Of a DNA stretch of 12,255 nt, positions 4,886-12,017 are shown piece after piece. A program made the translations under genes and the position numbers. The notes beneath the pieces were generated by a model. It saw only the letters and a program-made list of their open reading frames with translations, did not search any database and was not told where the DNA came from. How positions within the stretch are numbered: the stretch's first letter is position 1; each line of letters starts with the position of its first letter. The DNA lies in the NCBI GenBank assembly GCA_037444845.1, contig JBBILQ010000072.1, positions 1-12,255 of the forward strand, read 5' to 3'. Source of the DNA: JARYMI01 sp037444845 (GTDB taxonomy: Bacteria; Acidobacteriota; Aminicenantia; Aminicenantales; UBA8522).

Positions 4886-6679
4886 GTGAATCACCATCAA
4901 GTAAAATACGAAAGGTTTATGAGCCGCCAGAGAATCGCCGCCAGCTTGTTCTTTATCCTCCTTCTTTTTTGCGGCTTTTTTGTTTTCAAAGATTACGGGA
5001 TCAACTGGGATGAGCCGATTCATGAATGGAGGGGACGAGCCTTCCTTGCTTATGTCCTTCACGGCGACCAAGGGCTGCGTGAAAATGAGTTAGAGAGCAA
5101 CTACGGCAGTTTTCCGGATATCCTTCTTGCTCTCGTTTCAAAACCGTTCGAGCGCGACTCGCGCGCTCTCTACCTCGCGAGGCATCTTGCCTTGTTTTTC
5201 ATATTTTTCCTTGGTGTCTGGTTTTTCTTTCTGCTCTGCCGCAAAATATTCAGCCGCTGGGAAATCGCTTTATTAAGCTGCCTCCTGCTCGTCCTGAGTC
5301 CGCGAATTTTTGCTCATTCTTTCTATAACGCCAAGGATACTCCCTTGATGACGGCTGTGATCGTTGCCTTCTACACCCTTCTCAGGTTCCTGGAGAAACC
5401 CGGCCCCGCAAGGATGATCTGGCTTGCTCTGGCTTGCGCGATCGCCACCGATGTGCGGCTCATGGGCATGCTGACTTTTTTCCTGGCCGGTATCGCCTTT
5501 TTTTTCCTCCTGTGGCAAGCTCGTAAAGACAAGAAGAAAGTCCTGGGCGTCCTGGCGCTGGCCCTGGGATTGACATGTCTTTATGTTTTCCTCGCTGTTC
5601 TTCTCTGGCCAACGCTCTGGGACAACCCTGTTGGCCGCTTTATCAGCGTTTTGCGTTTTTCCGCCCATCATCCCTGGCCGGGATCCCAGCTTTATTTGGG
5701 AAGATACTATTACTGCGGCGAAACGCCCTGGCATTACATTCCCGTCTGGATTGCCGTCTCGACTCCGCTCCTCTATCTCGGCCTGTTTTTCCTCGGCGTC
5801 TGTGGTTTTATCGAGGATGTTTTGAGAAAGCGGTCGTTGCCAGGTCCAGCCAGAGCCCAGAGGGCTCTGATTCTTCTCTGGTTCTTCGTCCCGCCATCAG
5901 CCTCCATCCTTCTAGAAGTCTGCACATACAACGAATTTCGCCATCTCTTTTTCATCTATCCTGCCCTGCTCCTCATCGCTCTCCGGGGATTTTTGGCAGT
6001 TTATGGTTCTTTGCTAAAAATCAAACGAGAAAAAATTATGAAGGCGGGCAAAATCGTCCTGGCGGCCGTGATGATCGCCGGAATTGGCCAAATTGCTTTT
6101 TTTATGATCAAGAATCACCCCCACCAAAACGTCTATTTTAATCGGCTGGCGGGAAGGGACATGGCCAGCATCGCACGGAATTTCGAGCTGGATTACTGGG
6201 GGCTCTCCTATAAACAAGGCCTGGAATATCTGCTGAGGATTGACCGTTCGGAGATCATAAAGGTGGCGGTGGACAACCGTCCCGGCCAGTACAATGTCTT
6301 AATCTTACCCCGGGAGGACCGCCGCAGGCTCATTACCTTAAGGCCGCTTTATGTCCGCCTTAACCTTAACAGGAAAATCCTCCGCTTCGCCAGCCGTCAT
6401 CCGAGCCGGTATTTCGTCAACCCCCGCTTTAACTTGCTTGTCGTCCGATCCAGGATGGCGACCGCGGAAAAAGATGAGCTGCTGCGGATTTGTCGCGACC
6501 CGGGCGAAAAAGAGGCCATCGAAGAGGTTTACAGGAACTCTCAGGATTATGAGCCCTCAAAATATTTTATGACCAATTACAGCTCCTATCCGGGCGAATT
6601 CCCCCTCGAGAAGATCCACTCAATCAAAGTGGGGAATGCTTCCGTCCTGGGAATCTACCGGCTGGAAGAGGTTCCCTGA
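4886..6679 (+). CDS. GT-C membrane glycosyltransferase (PMT/ArnT, GT39-like)
   Basis: A 597-aa multi-pass membrane protein. After one N-terminal membrane helix (about 18-36) comes DYGINWDEP (36-44), the acidic first-loop motif of GT-C enzymes such as PMT and ArnT. A second acidic motif, YNAKDTP (147-153), lies in the next periplasmic loop. Further hydrophobic helices lie at about 100-118, 127-140, 155-167, 178-208, 218-242, 285-308 and beyond. The last third (about 410-597) is soluble and probably periplasmic. Such enzymes move a sugar from a polyprenyl-phosphate donor to a lipid, glycan or protein. The GT2 domain encoded divergently could make that donor. The start is uncertain: GTG at 4886 has AAGGA about 11 bases upstream, and ATG at 4919 (residue 12) has AAAGG close before it and would give 586 aa. 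The acceptor is unknown. Confidence 0.8.
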   Translation: MNHHQVKYERFMSRQRIAASLFFILLLFCGFFVFKDYGINWDEPIHEWRGRAFLAYVLHGDQGLRENELESNYGSFPDILLALVSKPFERDSRALYLARHLALFFIFFLGVWFFFLLCRKIFSRWEIALLSCLLLVLSPRIFAHSFYNAKDTPLMTAVIVAFYTLLRFLEKPGPARMIWLALACAIATDVRLMGMLTFFLAGIAFFFLLWQARKDKKKVLGVLALALGLTCLYVFLAVLLWPTLWDNPVGRFISVLRFSAHHPWPGSQLYLGRYYYCGETPWHYIPVWIAVSTPLLYLGLFFLGVCGFIEDVLRKRSLPGPARAQRALILLWFFVPPSASILLEVCTYNEFRHLFFIYPALLLIALRGFLAVYGSLLKIKREKIMKAGKIVLAAVMIAGIGQIAFFMIKNHPHQNVYFNRLAGRDMASIARNFELDYWGLSYKQGLEYLLRIDRSEIIKVAVDNRPGQYNVLILPREDRRRLITLRPLYVRLNLNRKILRFASRHPSRYFVNPRFNLLVVRSRMATAEKDELLRICRDPGEKEAIEEVYRNSQDYEPSKYFMTNYSSYPGEFPLEKIHSIKVGNASVLGIYRLEEVP

Positions 6680-6760
6680 TCTCCTGCCTCTCCGTGGACG
6701 GGATTAAGTTCGAGAAGACGGAAATCTGTGCCGGAAGATGGGAAGATCGATTCCAGGCAA

Positions 6761-6789
6761 TTGACTCGTCATCGACATTCCGATAGACT
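6761..6789 (+). promoter_or_regulatory. candidate promoter of the M14 peptidase gene
   Basis: TTGACT (6761-6766), 17 nt, TAGACT (6784-6789). The predicted start is near 6796, with the Shine-Dalgarno AAAGGA before the ATG at 6822. It lies in the 142-bp gap after the GT-C gene, so the peptidase probably has its own promoter. Confidence 0.5.
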
Positions 6790-6821
6790 TTTTTGCTCAA
6801 ACGAAAAGAAAGGAAATTCCC

Positions 6822-8483
6822 ATGAGAAACACAAAAATCACTCTGATGGCCATGATGGCCGCGCTACTCGCGATAAGCTCGTTTTCTCTTTTTTCTCCCC
6901 TCACTGCTCAGGAGCTTCCGTTGACCTTGGCCGAGAAATCCAACTTCACCGCCACCTCGCGGTACGCTGACGTCATGAGTTTTATCTCCGAGCTCCAGCG
7001 CCGCAGCCCTTACCTTCGCCTGGAGACTCTCTGCCTCAGCACCGAAGGAAGACCTGTCCCTCTCCTTATCATCGGCAAGCCGCTTCCTACCGCACCAGCC
7101 TCGCTTCGTCATGACGCGAGAGGAGTCATCTATGTTCAGGCCAATATCCACGCCGGCGAAGTCGAAGGCAAAGAGGCCTCGCTCATGCTGGCCAGAGATA
7201 TCCTTCTTTCCAGGGACCTCCCCTACCTCGACAGGCTCATCCTTCTCATCGCGCCGATCTTCAACGCCGACGGCAACGAGAAAGTAAGCCCCGACAACAG
7301 GCCGCACCAGCCGGGCCCCAAGGAGGGTGTCGGTGTCCGGCACAACGGGCAGAACCTCGACCTCAACCGGGATGGAATGAAGCTGGAGAGCCCGGAGCTT
7401 CGGGGGCTCGTCGAGAACGTCCTCATCCGCTGGGACCCCGTCCTCCTCGTCGACTGCCACACGACCAACGGTTCCTACCATCAAGAAGTCGTCACCTACT
7501 CCTGGGGACTCAACCCAAACGGGAATAGCGGAATCGTGGCTTACCAGCGCGATAAAATGATGCCGGAAATCGAATCTATTCTCGAGAAAAAATATGGCAC
7601 TCCGGCGGTTGGCTACGGCGGGTTTAGGGACTTCAGGGCTCCTGAAAAAGGCTGGCAAACGATGGCCCCCCAACCCCGCTATGTCACAAACTACGTCGGA
7701 CTTCGCAACCGCCTCTCCATTCTCGACGAGAATTATGTCTACGCCGATTTCAAGGCGCGCGTCCTGGGGAATTACCACTTTTTACGGGCCATTCTGGACT
7801 TCTGCTGGGCACATATCGAGGAAATCAACAAGGTCGCCGCCAAAGCTGACAGGGAAACCGTCCTCAAAGGACTCAACCCTTCGGAAAAAGACCTCTTCTT
7901 TACAGAATATGAGGTGAGGCCGCTAGAAAAACCGGTCACTGTCCATGCTTATGAAGTCGAGATTACCCAGGCAGCCGGAGGCCAGCGGCCGCAGGTCCGC
8001 CCCACGGACAGAATAAAAATACAGACCGTTCCCTACTATTCCGACTGGATTGGAAAGAGAGGGGTCCGTTTCCCCTTTGCCTACCTGCTCGCCGTCCCCG
8101 ATCCCGACATCATCCGGAAGCTCCTCCAGCACGGGTTGGTCGTCGAAAAGCTCACCGAACCCGCGACACTGGAAGTGGAATCGTTTATCCTCAAGGAGAT
8201 CAAAGCCTCAGAGCGTCCTTATCAGGGCCACCGCCTGAACAAGGTTAAGGGAGAATACGCGGCGGTAAAAAGAGAGTTTACGGCAGGAACCTTCGTCATC
8301 CCCACCGGCCAGCCGCTCGGAAACCTGGCCGCCTATCTCCTCGAGCCCGAAAGCGACGACGGCCTCATCGTCTGGAATTTCTTCGACCGTCACCTCGTCC
8401 CGCAGTGGAGCCGCGAACTCCAGGTCTACCCTGTCTATAGATTGCTCGCTCCGGTGAACCTAACTAAGGAAATCGTGAGGTAG
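6822..8483 (+). CDS. secreted M14-family zinc carboxypeptidase
   Basis: A 553-aa exported metallopeptidase. Residues 1-30 are a signal peptide: RNTK, a long hydrophobic run, then a cleavage site near LTAQ. The zinc-binding HxxE is in ANIHAGEVEGKE (H110, E113) and the third ligand in LLVDCHTTNG (H213). NADGNE (148-153) and NGQNLDLNRDG (175-185) carry the substrate-binding Asn/Arg. The catalytic Glu is probably E303 in LSILDENYVY. These match the M14 peptidase pattern (carboxypeptidase A-like, bacterial subgroup). The M14 domain ends near residue 330, and a further 220 residues of unassigned C-terminal domain follow. It likely trims peptides in the periplasm or outside the cell. The specificity cannot be read from the sequence. 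A good Shine-Dalgarno lies seven bases before the ATG. Its TAG stop directly abuts the stop of the convergent EIIA-zinc-ribbon gene. Confidence 0.88.
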   Translation: MRNTKITLMAMMAALLAISSFSLFSPLTAQELPLTLAEKSNFTATSRYADVMSFISELQRRSPYLRLETLCLSTEGRPVPLLIIGKPLPTAPASLRHDARGVIYVQANIHAGEVEGKEASLMLARDILLSRDLPYLDRLILLIAPIFNADGNEKVSPDNRPHQPGPKEGVGVRHNGQNLDLNRDGMKLESPELRGLVENVLIRWDPVLLVDCHTTNGSYHQEVVTYSWGLNPNGNSGIVAYQRDKMMPEIESILEKKYGTPAVGYGGFRDFRAPEKGWQTMAPQPRYVTNYVGLRNRLSILDENYVYADFKARVLGNYHFLRAILDFCWAHIEEINKVAAKADRETVLKGLNPSEKDLFFTEYEVRPLEKPVTVHAYEVEITQAAGGQRPQVRPTDRIKIQTVPYYSDWIGKRGVRFPFAYLLAVPDPDIIRKLLQHGLVVEKLTEPATLEVESFILKEIKASERPYQGHRLNKVKGEYAAVKREFTAGTFVIPTGQPLGNLAAYLLEPESDDGLIVWNFFDRHLVPQWSRELQVYPVYRLLAPVNLTKEIVR

Positions 8484-9299
8484 CTATTTCTTTTTCTTGC
8501 GGGCGGAAATGAGAAACTTGCCGCAGTTTTCGCAGACGTAGATATCGTTGCTGCCTTCGATGGCTGAGCTTGTCTGCGTGGCCACGTTGATGTTGCAGCC
8601 CTGGCAGACTCCCCTCTCCACCTCGGCCACCGCAAACCCGTATCTCTGCATGAGCTTGTCGAAGCGCGTGAGAAGGGCTTCGTCAAGCTCCTCCCGGATC
8701 AGGACGGTCTGTTTCTGGAGCTCTCTGACCTGCTCCTTATTGGCCTTCTTCTTGCGGATCTCAATATCCTGAAGCTTGCTGAGAAGGCTGGCCCGGCTGA
8801 TAATCCTTTCTTCCTGCGGGAGCTGAAGCTCGATCTCGGAAAGTATGTCGAAGAGATGCGTCCGGCTCCTGGCTTCGAAGATTCTCTTCCGAAAGTCCGC
8901 TCTCCGGAGGAAACGGGCCATTCCGGCAAAGAGATGGTTAAAGAGGCCGGGGATGGAAGGATTCCAGACCACGAGGATGATGATGTAAACTTTTTTCTTG
9001 TCGACGGCATCGAAGTCGATCCCCTTCTCTGAACGCCCCACGGCCACGGCGATATCCCCTCCCGTATCCACTCGGGCGTGGGGCAAGGCCACGTGCTCAC
9101 CGATGGCCGTGGATTCCAGTCTTTCCCGGTCGATCACCCTGGTCAGGATGAGCTTTTTATTTTTGATCAACCTATCTCTGGCCAGGACATCCAAAAGTTC
9201 CTCAATCGCCCGGACTTTTTCTGTCGCTTTGAGCTCAAAAATGACCTGGGAAGGTTTGAGGAAATCAGAGAAGGAATGGCTTGCTATCGGATTAGCCAT
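8484..9299 (-). CDS. PTS EIIA (Ntr-type) domain fused to coiled coil and C4 zinc ribbon
   Basis: A 271-aa protein. Residues about 10-160 are a PTS_EIIA_2 (fructose/mannitol/nitrogen-type) domain. TAIGEHVALPHARV (64-77) contains the phospho-accepting His, here H74, and AVAVGRSEKGIDFDAVD (84-100) is the usual following strand and loop. Residues about 160-228 form a charged coiled coil. Residues 229-265 form a zinc ribbon with CQGC (232-235) and CENCG (256-260), resembling the zf-RING_7/DUF164 ribbon, followed by a Lys-rich end. No EIIB or EIIC transporter is nearby, so a regulatory role in a phosphorelay is more likely than sugar transport. The zinc ribbon may bind nucleic acid or protein; this is inferred. 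A PfkB sugar kinase lies 105 bp upstream on the same strand. Confidence 0.82.
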   Translation of the reverse strand: MANPIASHSFSDFLKPSQVIFELKATEKVRAIEELLDVLARDRLIKNKKLILTRVIDRERLESTAIGEHVALPHARVDTGGDIAVAVGRSEKGIDFDAVDKKKVYIIILVVWNPSIPGLFNHLFAGMARFLRRADFRKRIFEARSRTHLFDILSEIELQLPQEERIISRASLLSKLQDIEIRKKKANKEQVRELQKQTVLIREELDEALLTRFDKLMQRYGFAVAEVERGVCQGCNINVATQTSSAIEGSNDIYVCENCGKFLISARKKKK

Positions 9300-9314
9300 C
9301 AGCGTGGTTTTCTT

Positions 9315-9342
9315 ATTTTACCACAAATCTGTCTTAAGTAAA
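9315..9342 (-). promoter_or_regulatory. candidate promoter of the EIIA-zinc-ribbon gene
   Basis: Minus strand: TTTACT (9342-9337), 16 nt, TAAAAT (9320-9315). The predicted start falls under ten bases from the ATG at 9299. GTGGT/ACCAC inverted repeats bracket the -10 region. No clear Shine-Dalgarno, so this start or promoter may be off. Confidence 0.35.
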
Positions 9343-9404
9343 GCCTCCCGGGAGCGTTTTTTCGTTGATTTTTCTTGTGCCCGGTCATAAAAAAGGCGGC
9401 AATA

Positions 9405-10337
9405 CTATCTCACGGCTCTGGCGCTCGAACTCCGGACGAGGGTGTAGGTTTTTTCAACCCCGGCGACCCCGGCCGCTGGCGCGGCGTGGCGAATCCCTGA
9501 CAGGGCAGCCTCCACCGCGTCGGCGCCCGCCGCAAGTGCGGCTGCGGCCGCAGCGCAGAAGACGTCCCCGCAGCCGGTTGTGTCGACAATGCCCCAAACA
9601 GCGGGCGGCTCGAGAATCCGGCACACGCCGGGCGACATGACCAGAACGCCCCTTCTGCCCAGAGTGACAAACACCGCCCGAAGGCCAGACTTCAGGGCCT
9701 CCTGGCCAAAACGTTTTATCCTCGATAAAGAGGGCAAAACGCTCGGGTCCCCTAACATCGACGCCACCTCCTTCTCGTTAGCCTGAAGATAGGCGATTCC
9801 CTCGACCCAGTCTCTCCACCGCGTCAGGGCCTGGTAGTTCCTCGGCCTGTGAAGGACGAAGGCAAGGGGCAGCGAATGAATGTCCAGCCAGATGGGCGTC
9901 TTGACCGAAGCCACGATTCTGCGCCAATCCTGGAAGGTGAAATCCCGGCCTGAGTTGATAACAGCGATGAGGAAATCGAACCGGGAAGCCCTTTGAATCA
10001 AAGGGCCGGGGTTGAGGGCGGGCACACAGGATTCCAGAACTTCTACTCTCTCGCCTTGCGCAGGATAACGCAGGTTAACTCTGTTGCCGGGTCCGGGCAC
10101 GGCACAAAGGCCTCGCGTTTTGCAGCCCGGCCACTTTGAGGTGACTTTCTTGACGACCGGCAGGAGTTCCTCTCCCAGGTTGGAAAAAAGGTGAACTTCT
10201 TTTCCCAGCCCGCAAAGCGCCGCTGCCTGGTAGAGAATACCTCCAAGGCCGGAAAAAGACTGGCCAGAAGAAAGGGAGATGATGTCATATGTAATCGTGC
10301 CGACAACGCCGAAGGCCTCGCTTTTTTTTCTGGACAC
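9405..10337 (-). CDS. PfkB-family (ribokinase-like) carbohydrate kinase
   Basis: A 310-aa cytoplasmic kinase that phosphorylates a sugar or nucleoside using ATP; the substrate is not readable. The family marks are GLGGILYQAAALCGLG (30-45, the N-terminal PfkB signature with substrate-contacting GG), LQANEKEV (184-191) and the C-terminal signature DTTGCGDVFCAA (252-263) with the catalytic Asp at 258. The usual motif is DTxGAGD; here Cys replaces the Ala in the anion hole, a tolerated change. The start is GTG at 10337 with AGGA eight bases upstream. The sequence is well conserved to the C-terminal end. It is divergent from the DUF72 gene and upstream of the EIIA fusion gene on the same strand, a suggestive but unproven carbohydrate-sensing pairing. 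Confidence 0.85.
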   Translation of the reverse strand: MSRKKSEAFGVVGTITYDIISLSSGQSFSGLGGILYQAAALCGLGKEVHLFSNLGEELLPVVKKVTSKWPGCKTRGLCAVPGPGNRVNLRYPAQGERVEVLESCVPALNPGPLIQRASRFDFLIAVINSGRDFTFQDWRRIVASVKTPIWLDIHSLPLAFVLHRPRNYQALTRWRDWVEGIAYLQANEKEVASMLGDPSVLPSLSRIKRFGQEALKSGLRAVFVTLGRRGVLVMSPGVCRILEPPAVWGIVDTTGCGDVFCAAAAAALAAGADAVEAALSGIRHAAPAAGVAGVEKTYTLVRSSSARAVR

Positions 10338-10366
10338 TGGCGAAGTCCTGAAGATGGAGGATTCAA

Positions 10367-10395
10367 ATCTTAGGGGAGAGCAGCTGAAAATGCAA
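10367..10395 (-). promoter_or_regulatory. candidate promoter of the PfkB kinase gene
   Basis: Minus strand: TTGCAT (10395-10390), 17 nt, TAAGAT (10372-10367). The start would be about 25 bp upstream of the GTG. It is divergent from the DUF72 promoter, with about 30 bp between the two -35 boxes. Confidence 0.45.
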
Positions 10396-10427
10396 GGCTG
10401 TTAACGCAAGAGTAAGCGGATTATCTG

Positions 10428-10456
10428 TTGACAGGCAAAGCGCCCGCCTCTATATT
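10428..10456 (+). promoter_or_regulatory. sigma70-type promoter of the DUF72 gene
   Basis: TTGACA (10428-10433), 17 nt, TATATT (10451-10456) is near consensus. The expected start is near 10463, giving a leader of about 30 nt with GGAGAA before the GTG at 10493. Confidence 0.7.
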
Positions 10457-10492
10457 TCCCATAAGGAATCCCGGGCAACGGAGAATCGGGCT

Positions 10493-11227
10493 GTGAGCTA
10501 CCATTTAGGCACATCGGGCTGGAGCTATCCGGGCTGGAAAGGAAGGTTCTATCCAGCCGATCTTCCGTCGAAAGACTGGCTTTCCTTCTATGCGGAACAT
10601 TTCTCGACGGTCGAGATCAACATGACTTTTTACCGGTTTCCCAAGCCGGAAACCCTGAGAGGCTGGCTCGAGAGAACTCCCTCCCGTTTTACTTTCACCC
10701 TTAAAGCTAACCGCCAGATCACCCACCGCAAGAAGCTCCAGAATGTCCGGAGTGAAGTCCGTTATTTCACCATCCTGGCCGATTCCTTGGGAGAAAGGCT
10801 GGGGTGCATTCTCTTTCAGCTTCCTCCTTCGATCAGGCTTAACCTCGATCTTCTCAAGGGCTTTCTCGATACCCTGGCCCCAGAGTACAGGAATGTCATC
10901 GAATTCCGCCATGAAAGCTGGTACGATGAAAAGGTCTATGAAATGCTGCAGGCCGCCGGCGCGACGTTCTGCACTGTCTCCTCCGCTAAGGTGCCCAGGA
11001 TGTCTGTCCTGACGTCTCCTGTCGCCTATTTCCGCTTCCATGGGTTGACTGGAGGCTACAGGCACAACTACACCGATGAAGAACTCAAGGAATGGGCAGA
11101 GGCGATTAGAGCGGTCAAGGCAGAAGAAAGCTATGTCTATTTCAACAACGATTATCAGGCTTTTGCCGTCCGCAACTGCCTGAAGCTTGGCGAACTCCTG
11201 GCTCTATCTGAGCCTAAGATAAGCTAA
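10493..11227 (+). CDS. DUF72 family protein (YecE-like TIM barrel)
   Basis: A 244-aa protein of the widespread but biochemically undefined DUF72 family. Clear family marks in order are LGTSGWSYPGWKGRFYP (5-21), FSTVEINMTFYRFP (37-50), FTFTLKANRQITH (67-79), FQLPPS (108-113), VIEFRHESW (135-143), AYFRFHG (178-184) and YVYFNND (214-220). These strand-end motifs line the centre of a TIM barrel in the known folds. The length is normal for the family. The start is GTG, with GGAGAA about eight bases upstream and no better ATG nearby. It has its own near-consensus promoter and is divergent from the PfkB kinase. Its stop overlaps the stop of the minus-strand TPR remnant by a few bases. The function remains unknown; the barrel and charged pocket suggest an enzyme. 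Confidence 0.9.
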   Translation: MSYHLGTSGWSYPGWKGRFYPADLPSKDWLSFYAEHFSTVEINMTFYRFPKPETLRGWLERTPSRFTFTLKANRQITHRKKLQNVRSEVRYFTILADSLGERLGCILFQLPPSIRLNLDLLKGFLDTLAPEYRNVIEFRHESWYDEKVYEMLQAAGATFCTVSSAKVPRMSVLTSPVAYFRFHGLTGGYRHNYTDEELKEWAEAIRAVKAEESYVYFNNDYQAFAVRNCLKLGELLALSEPKIS

Positions 11228-11415
11228 TCCGAGCCGGGTTTCATCCGGACAAGCTCTGCTTCAGCGGCGATGTAGCCAAACGCCGGCCAGTAGCGTTTGG
11301 TCACAATCATCTCAAAGATGCTCCGGGCCTCGTCCTGATGCCCGCTTGCAAGGTGCCAGCACCCCACTCCTCTTGAGCTTGGGAAGAGCTCGTTTTTCTG
11401 ATAAAATAAGGCCAA
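11224..11415 (-). pseudogene. C-terminal remnant of a TPR-repeat protein
   Basis: The minus-strand frame ending with TAG at 11226-11224 reads, over its last 45 or so residues, like the end of a tetratricopeptide protein: WHLASGHQDEARSIFEMIVT (a TPR-like helix pair), then YWPAFGYIAAEAELVRM. I associate that ending with TPR protein tails in Aminicenantes/Acidobacteria genomes, but this is recall, not a search. Upstream of about 11370 the similarity stops and the DNA becomes the promoter and Shine-Dalgarno of the next plus-strand gene. No start codon with a ribosome-binding site is present. I therefore read it as a leftover of a deleted or rearranged gene, not an expressed 63-aa protein. Confidence 0.5.
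11379..11407 (+). promoter_or_regulatory. candidate promoter of the 193-aa membrane protein gene
   Basis: TTGGGA (11379-11384), 17 nt, TAAAAT (11402-11407). The -35 is weak. It lies next to and within the TPR remnant on the opposite strand. The leader would be about 22 nt and carries AAGGAGG (11424-11430). Confidence 0.4.
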
Positions 11416-11435
11416 GCTGGAATAAGGAGGCCAGG

Positions 11436-12017
11436 ATGGCTGTCGCCACTTTAAAAAACATCGTCCTCGTCTTGCTCGGACTCTCGGCCATCTGGTTCAT
11501 CCGGGTGGTCGTGAAAAAAGAAACAGAAAACCTTCTCCGGTCGGCCCTTCTGATCATCCTGCTCCTCGCTGTCTTCGTCTACCTCCAAGGGACAAAGCAA
11601 GAAAAGCTAACCTGGGCGGGCATCAAGCAGGAAGTCAAGGACACGTTTTTCCCTGAGAAACCTCCCCACTATGTCTACTACAAAGATGAGGGCATAGCGG
11701 GAAACCGGCGCTTCATCCGCTTTTCCTTCGAAAGCCCGGGGCCGAAGCTCTCCCTCGTCCTGGATTCAGACCAGAAATATTTTCATATTAAAGACATCCA
11801 CTCCGTGAACCGAATCCTCGGATATTTGAGGCTTGAAAAGGTCAAGACTCCTGTGCACGAGCTGGCCTCGATCACAGGCTCCCGTAACGACCTGAACCTT
11901 TACCGCTGGGACGATTATCCAAGGGGAACCCTGGTGATTGAACGGGGAATCTGTCAGGACCGCGACCGGCTCGAATCCTACCCGTGCATCGTCACTGTGA
12001 CCGTCTTTTCAAGATAA
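11436..12017 (+). CDS. hypothetical membrane protein, 193 aa
   Basis: I do not recognise a family. The N-terminus has two hydrophobic helices (about residues 7-26 and 36-50) separated by a basic loop RVVVKKETEN, then about 140 soluble residues. The soluble part contains alternating strand-like stretches: PPHYVYYKDEG (76-86), RRFIRFSFES (91-100), LSLVLDSDQKYFHIKD (105-120) and LVIERGICQD (166-175). It is probably an inner-membrane anchored domain; the side is not clear. The ATG at 11436 is preferred over an earlier in-frame ATG at 11346 because AAGGAGG lies five bases before it, the hydrophobic helix starts right after it, and the earlier one runs through the TPR remnant. Its 3' end overlaps the convergent PgsW-like gene by 26 bp. 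That neighbour concerns an envelope polymer, which is weak context for an envelope role. Confidence 0.6.
   Translation: MAVATLKNIVLVLLGLSAIWFIRVVVKKETENLLRSALLIILLLAVFVYLQGTKQEKLTWAGIKQEVKDTFFPEKPPHYVYYKDEGIAGNRRFIRFSFESPGPKLSLVLDSDQKYFHIKDIHSVNRILGYLRLEKVKTPVHELASITGSRNDLNLYRWDDYPRGTLVIERGICQDRDRLESYPCIVTVTVFSR

Noticed and set aside
6864..7778. 304-codon minus-strand frame inside the peptidase gene
   Set aside because: Antisense to the M14 catalytic motifs on the other strand; composition is that of a shadow frame.
9343..9358. CTCCCGGGAG palindrome followed by CG and six T's as a plus-strand terminator
   Set aside because: The stem has at most three pairs once a loop is allowed, and no plus-strand gene ends nearby.
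11346..11435. Earlier start for the 193-aa membrane protein
   Set aside because: The 30 extra codons run through the TPR remnant and cross the likely promoter, while AAGGAGG directly precedes the ATG at 11436.
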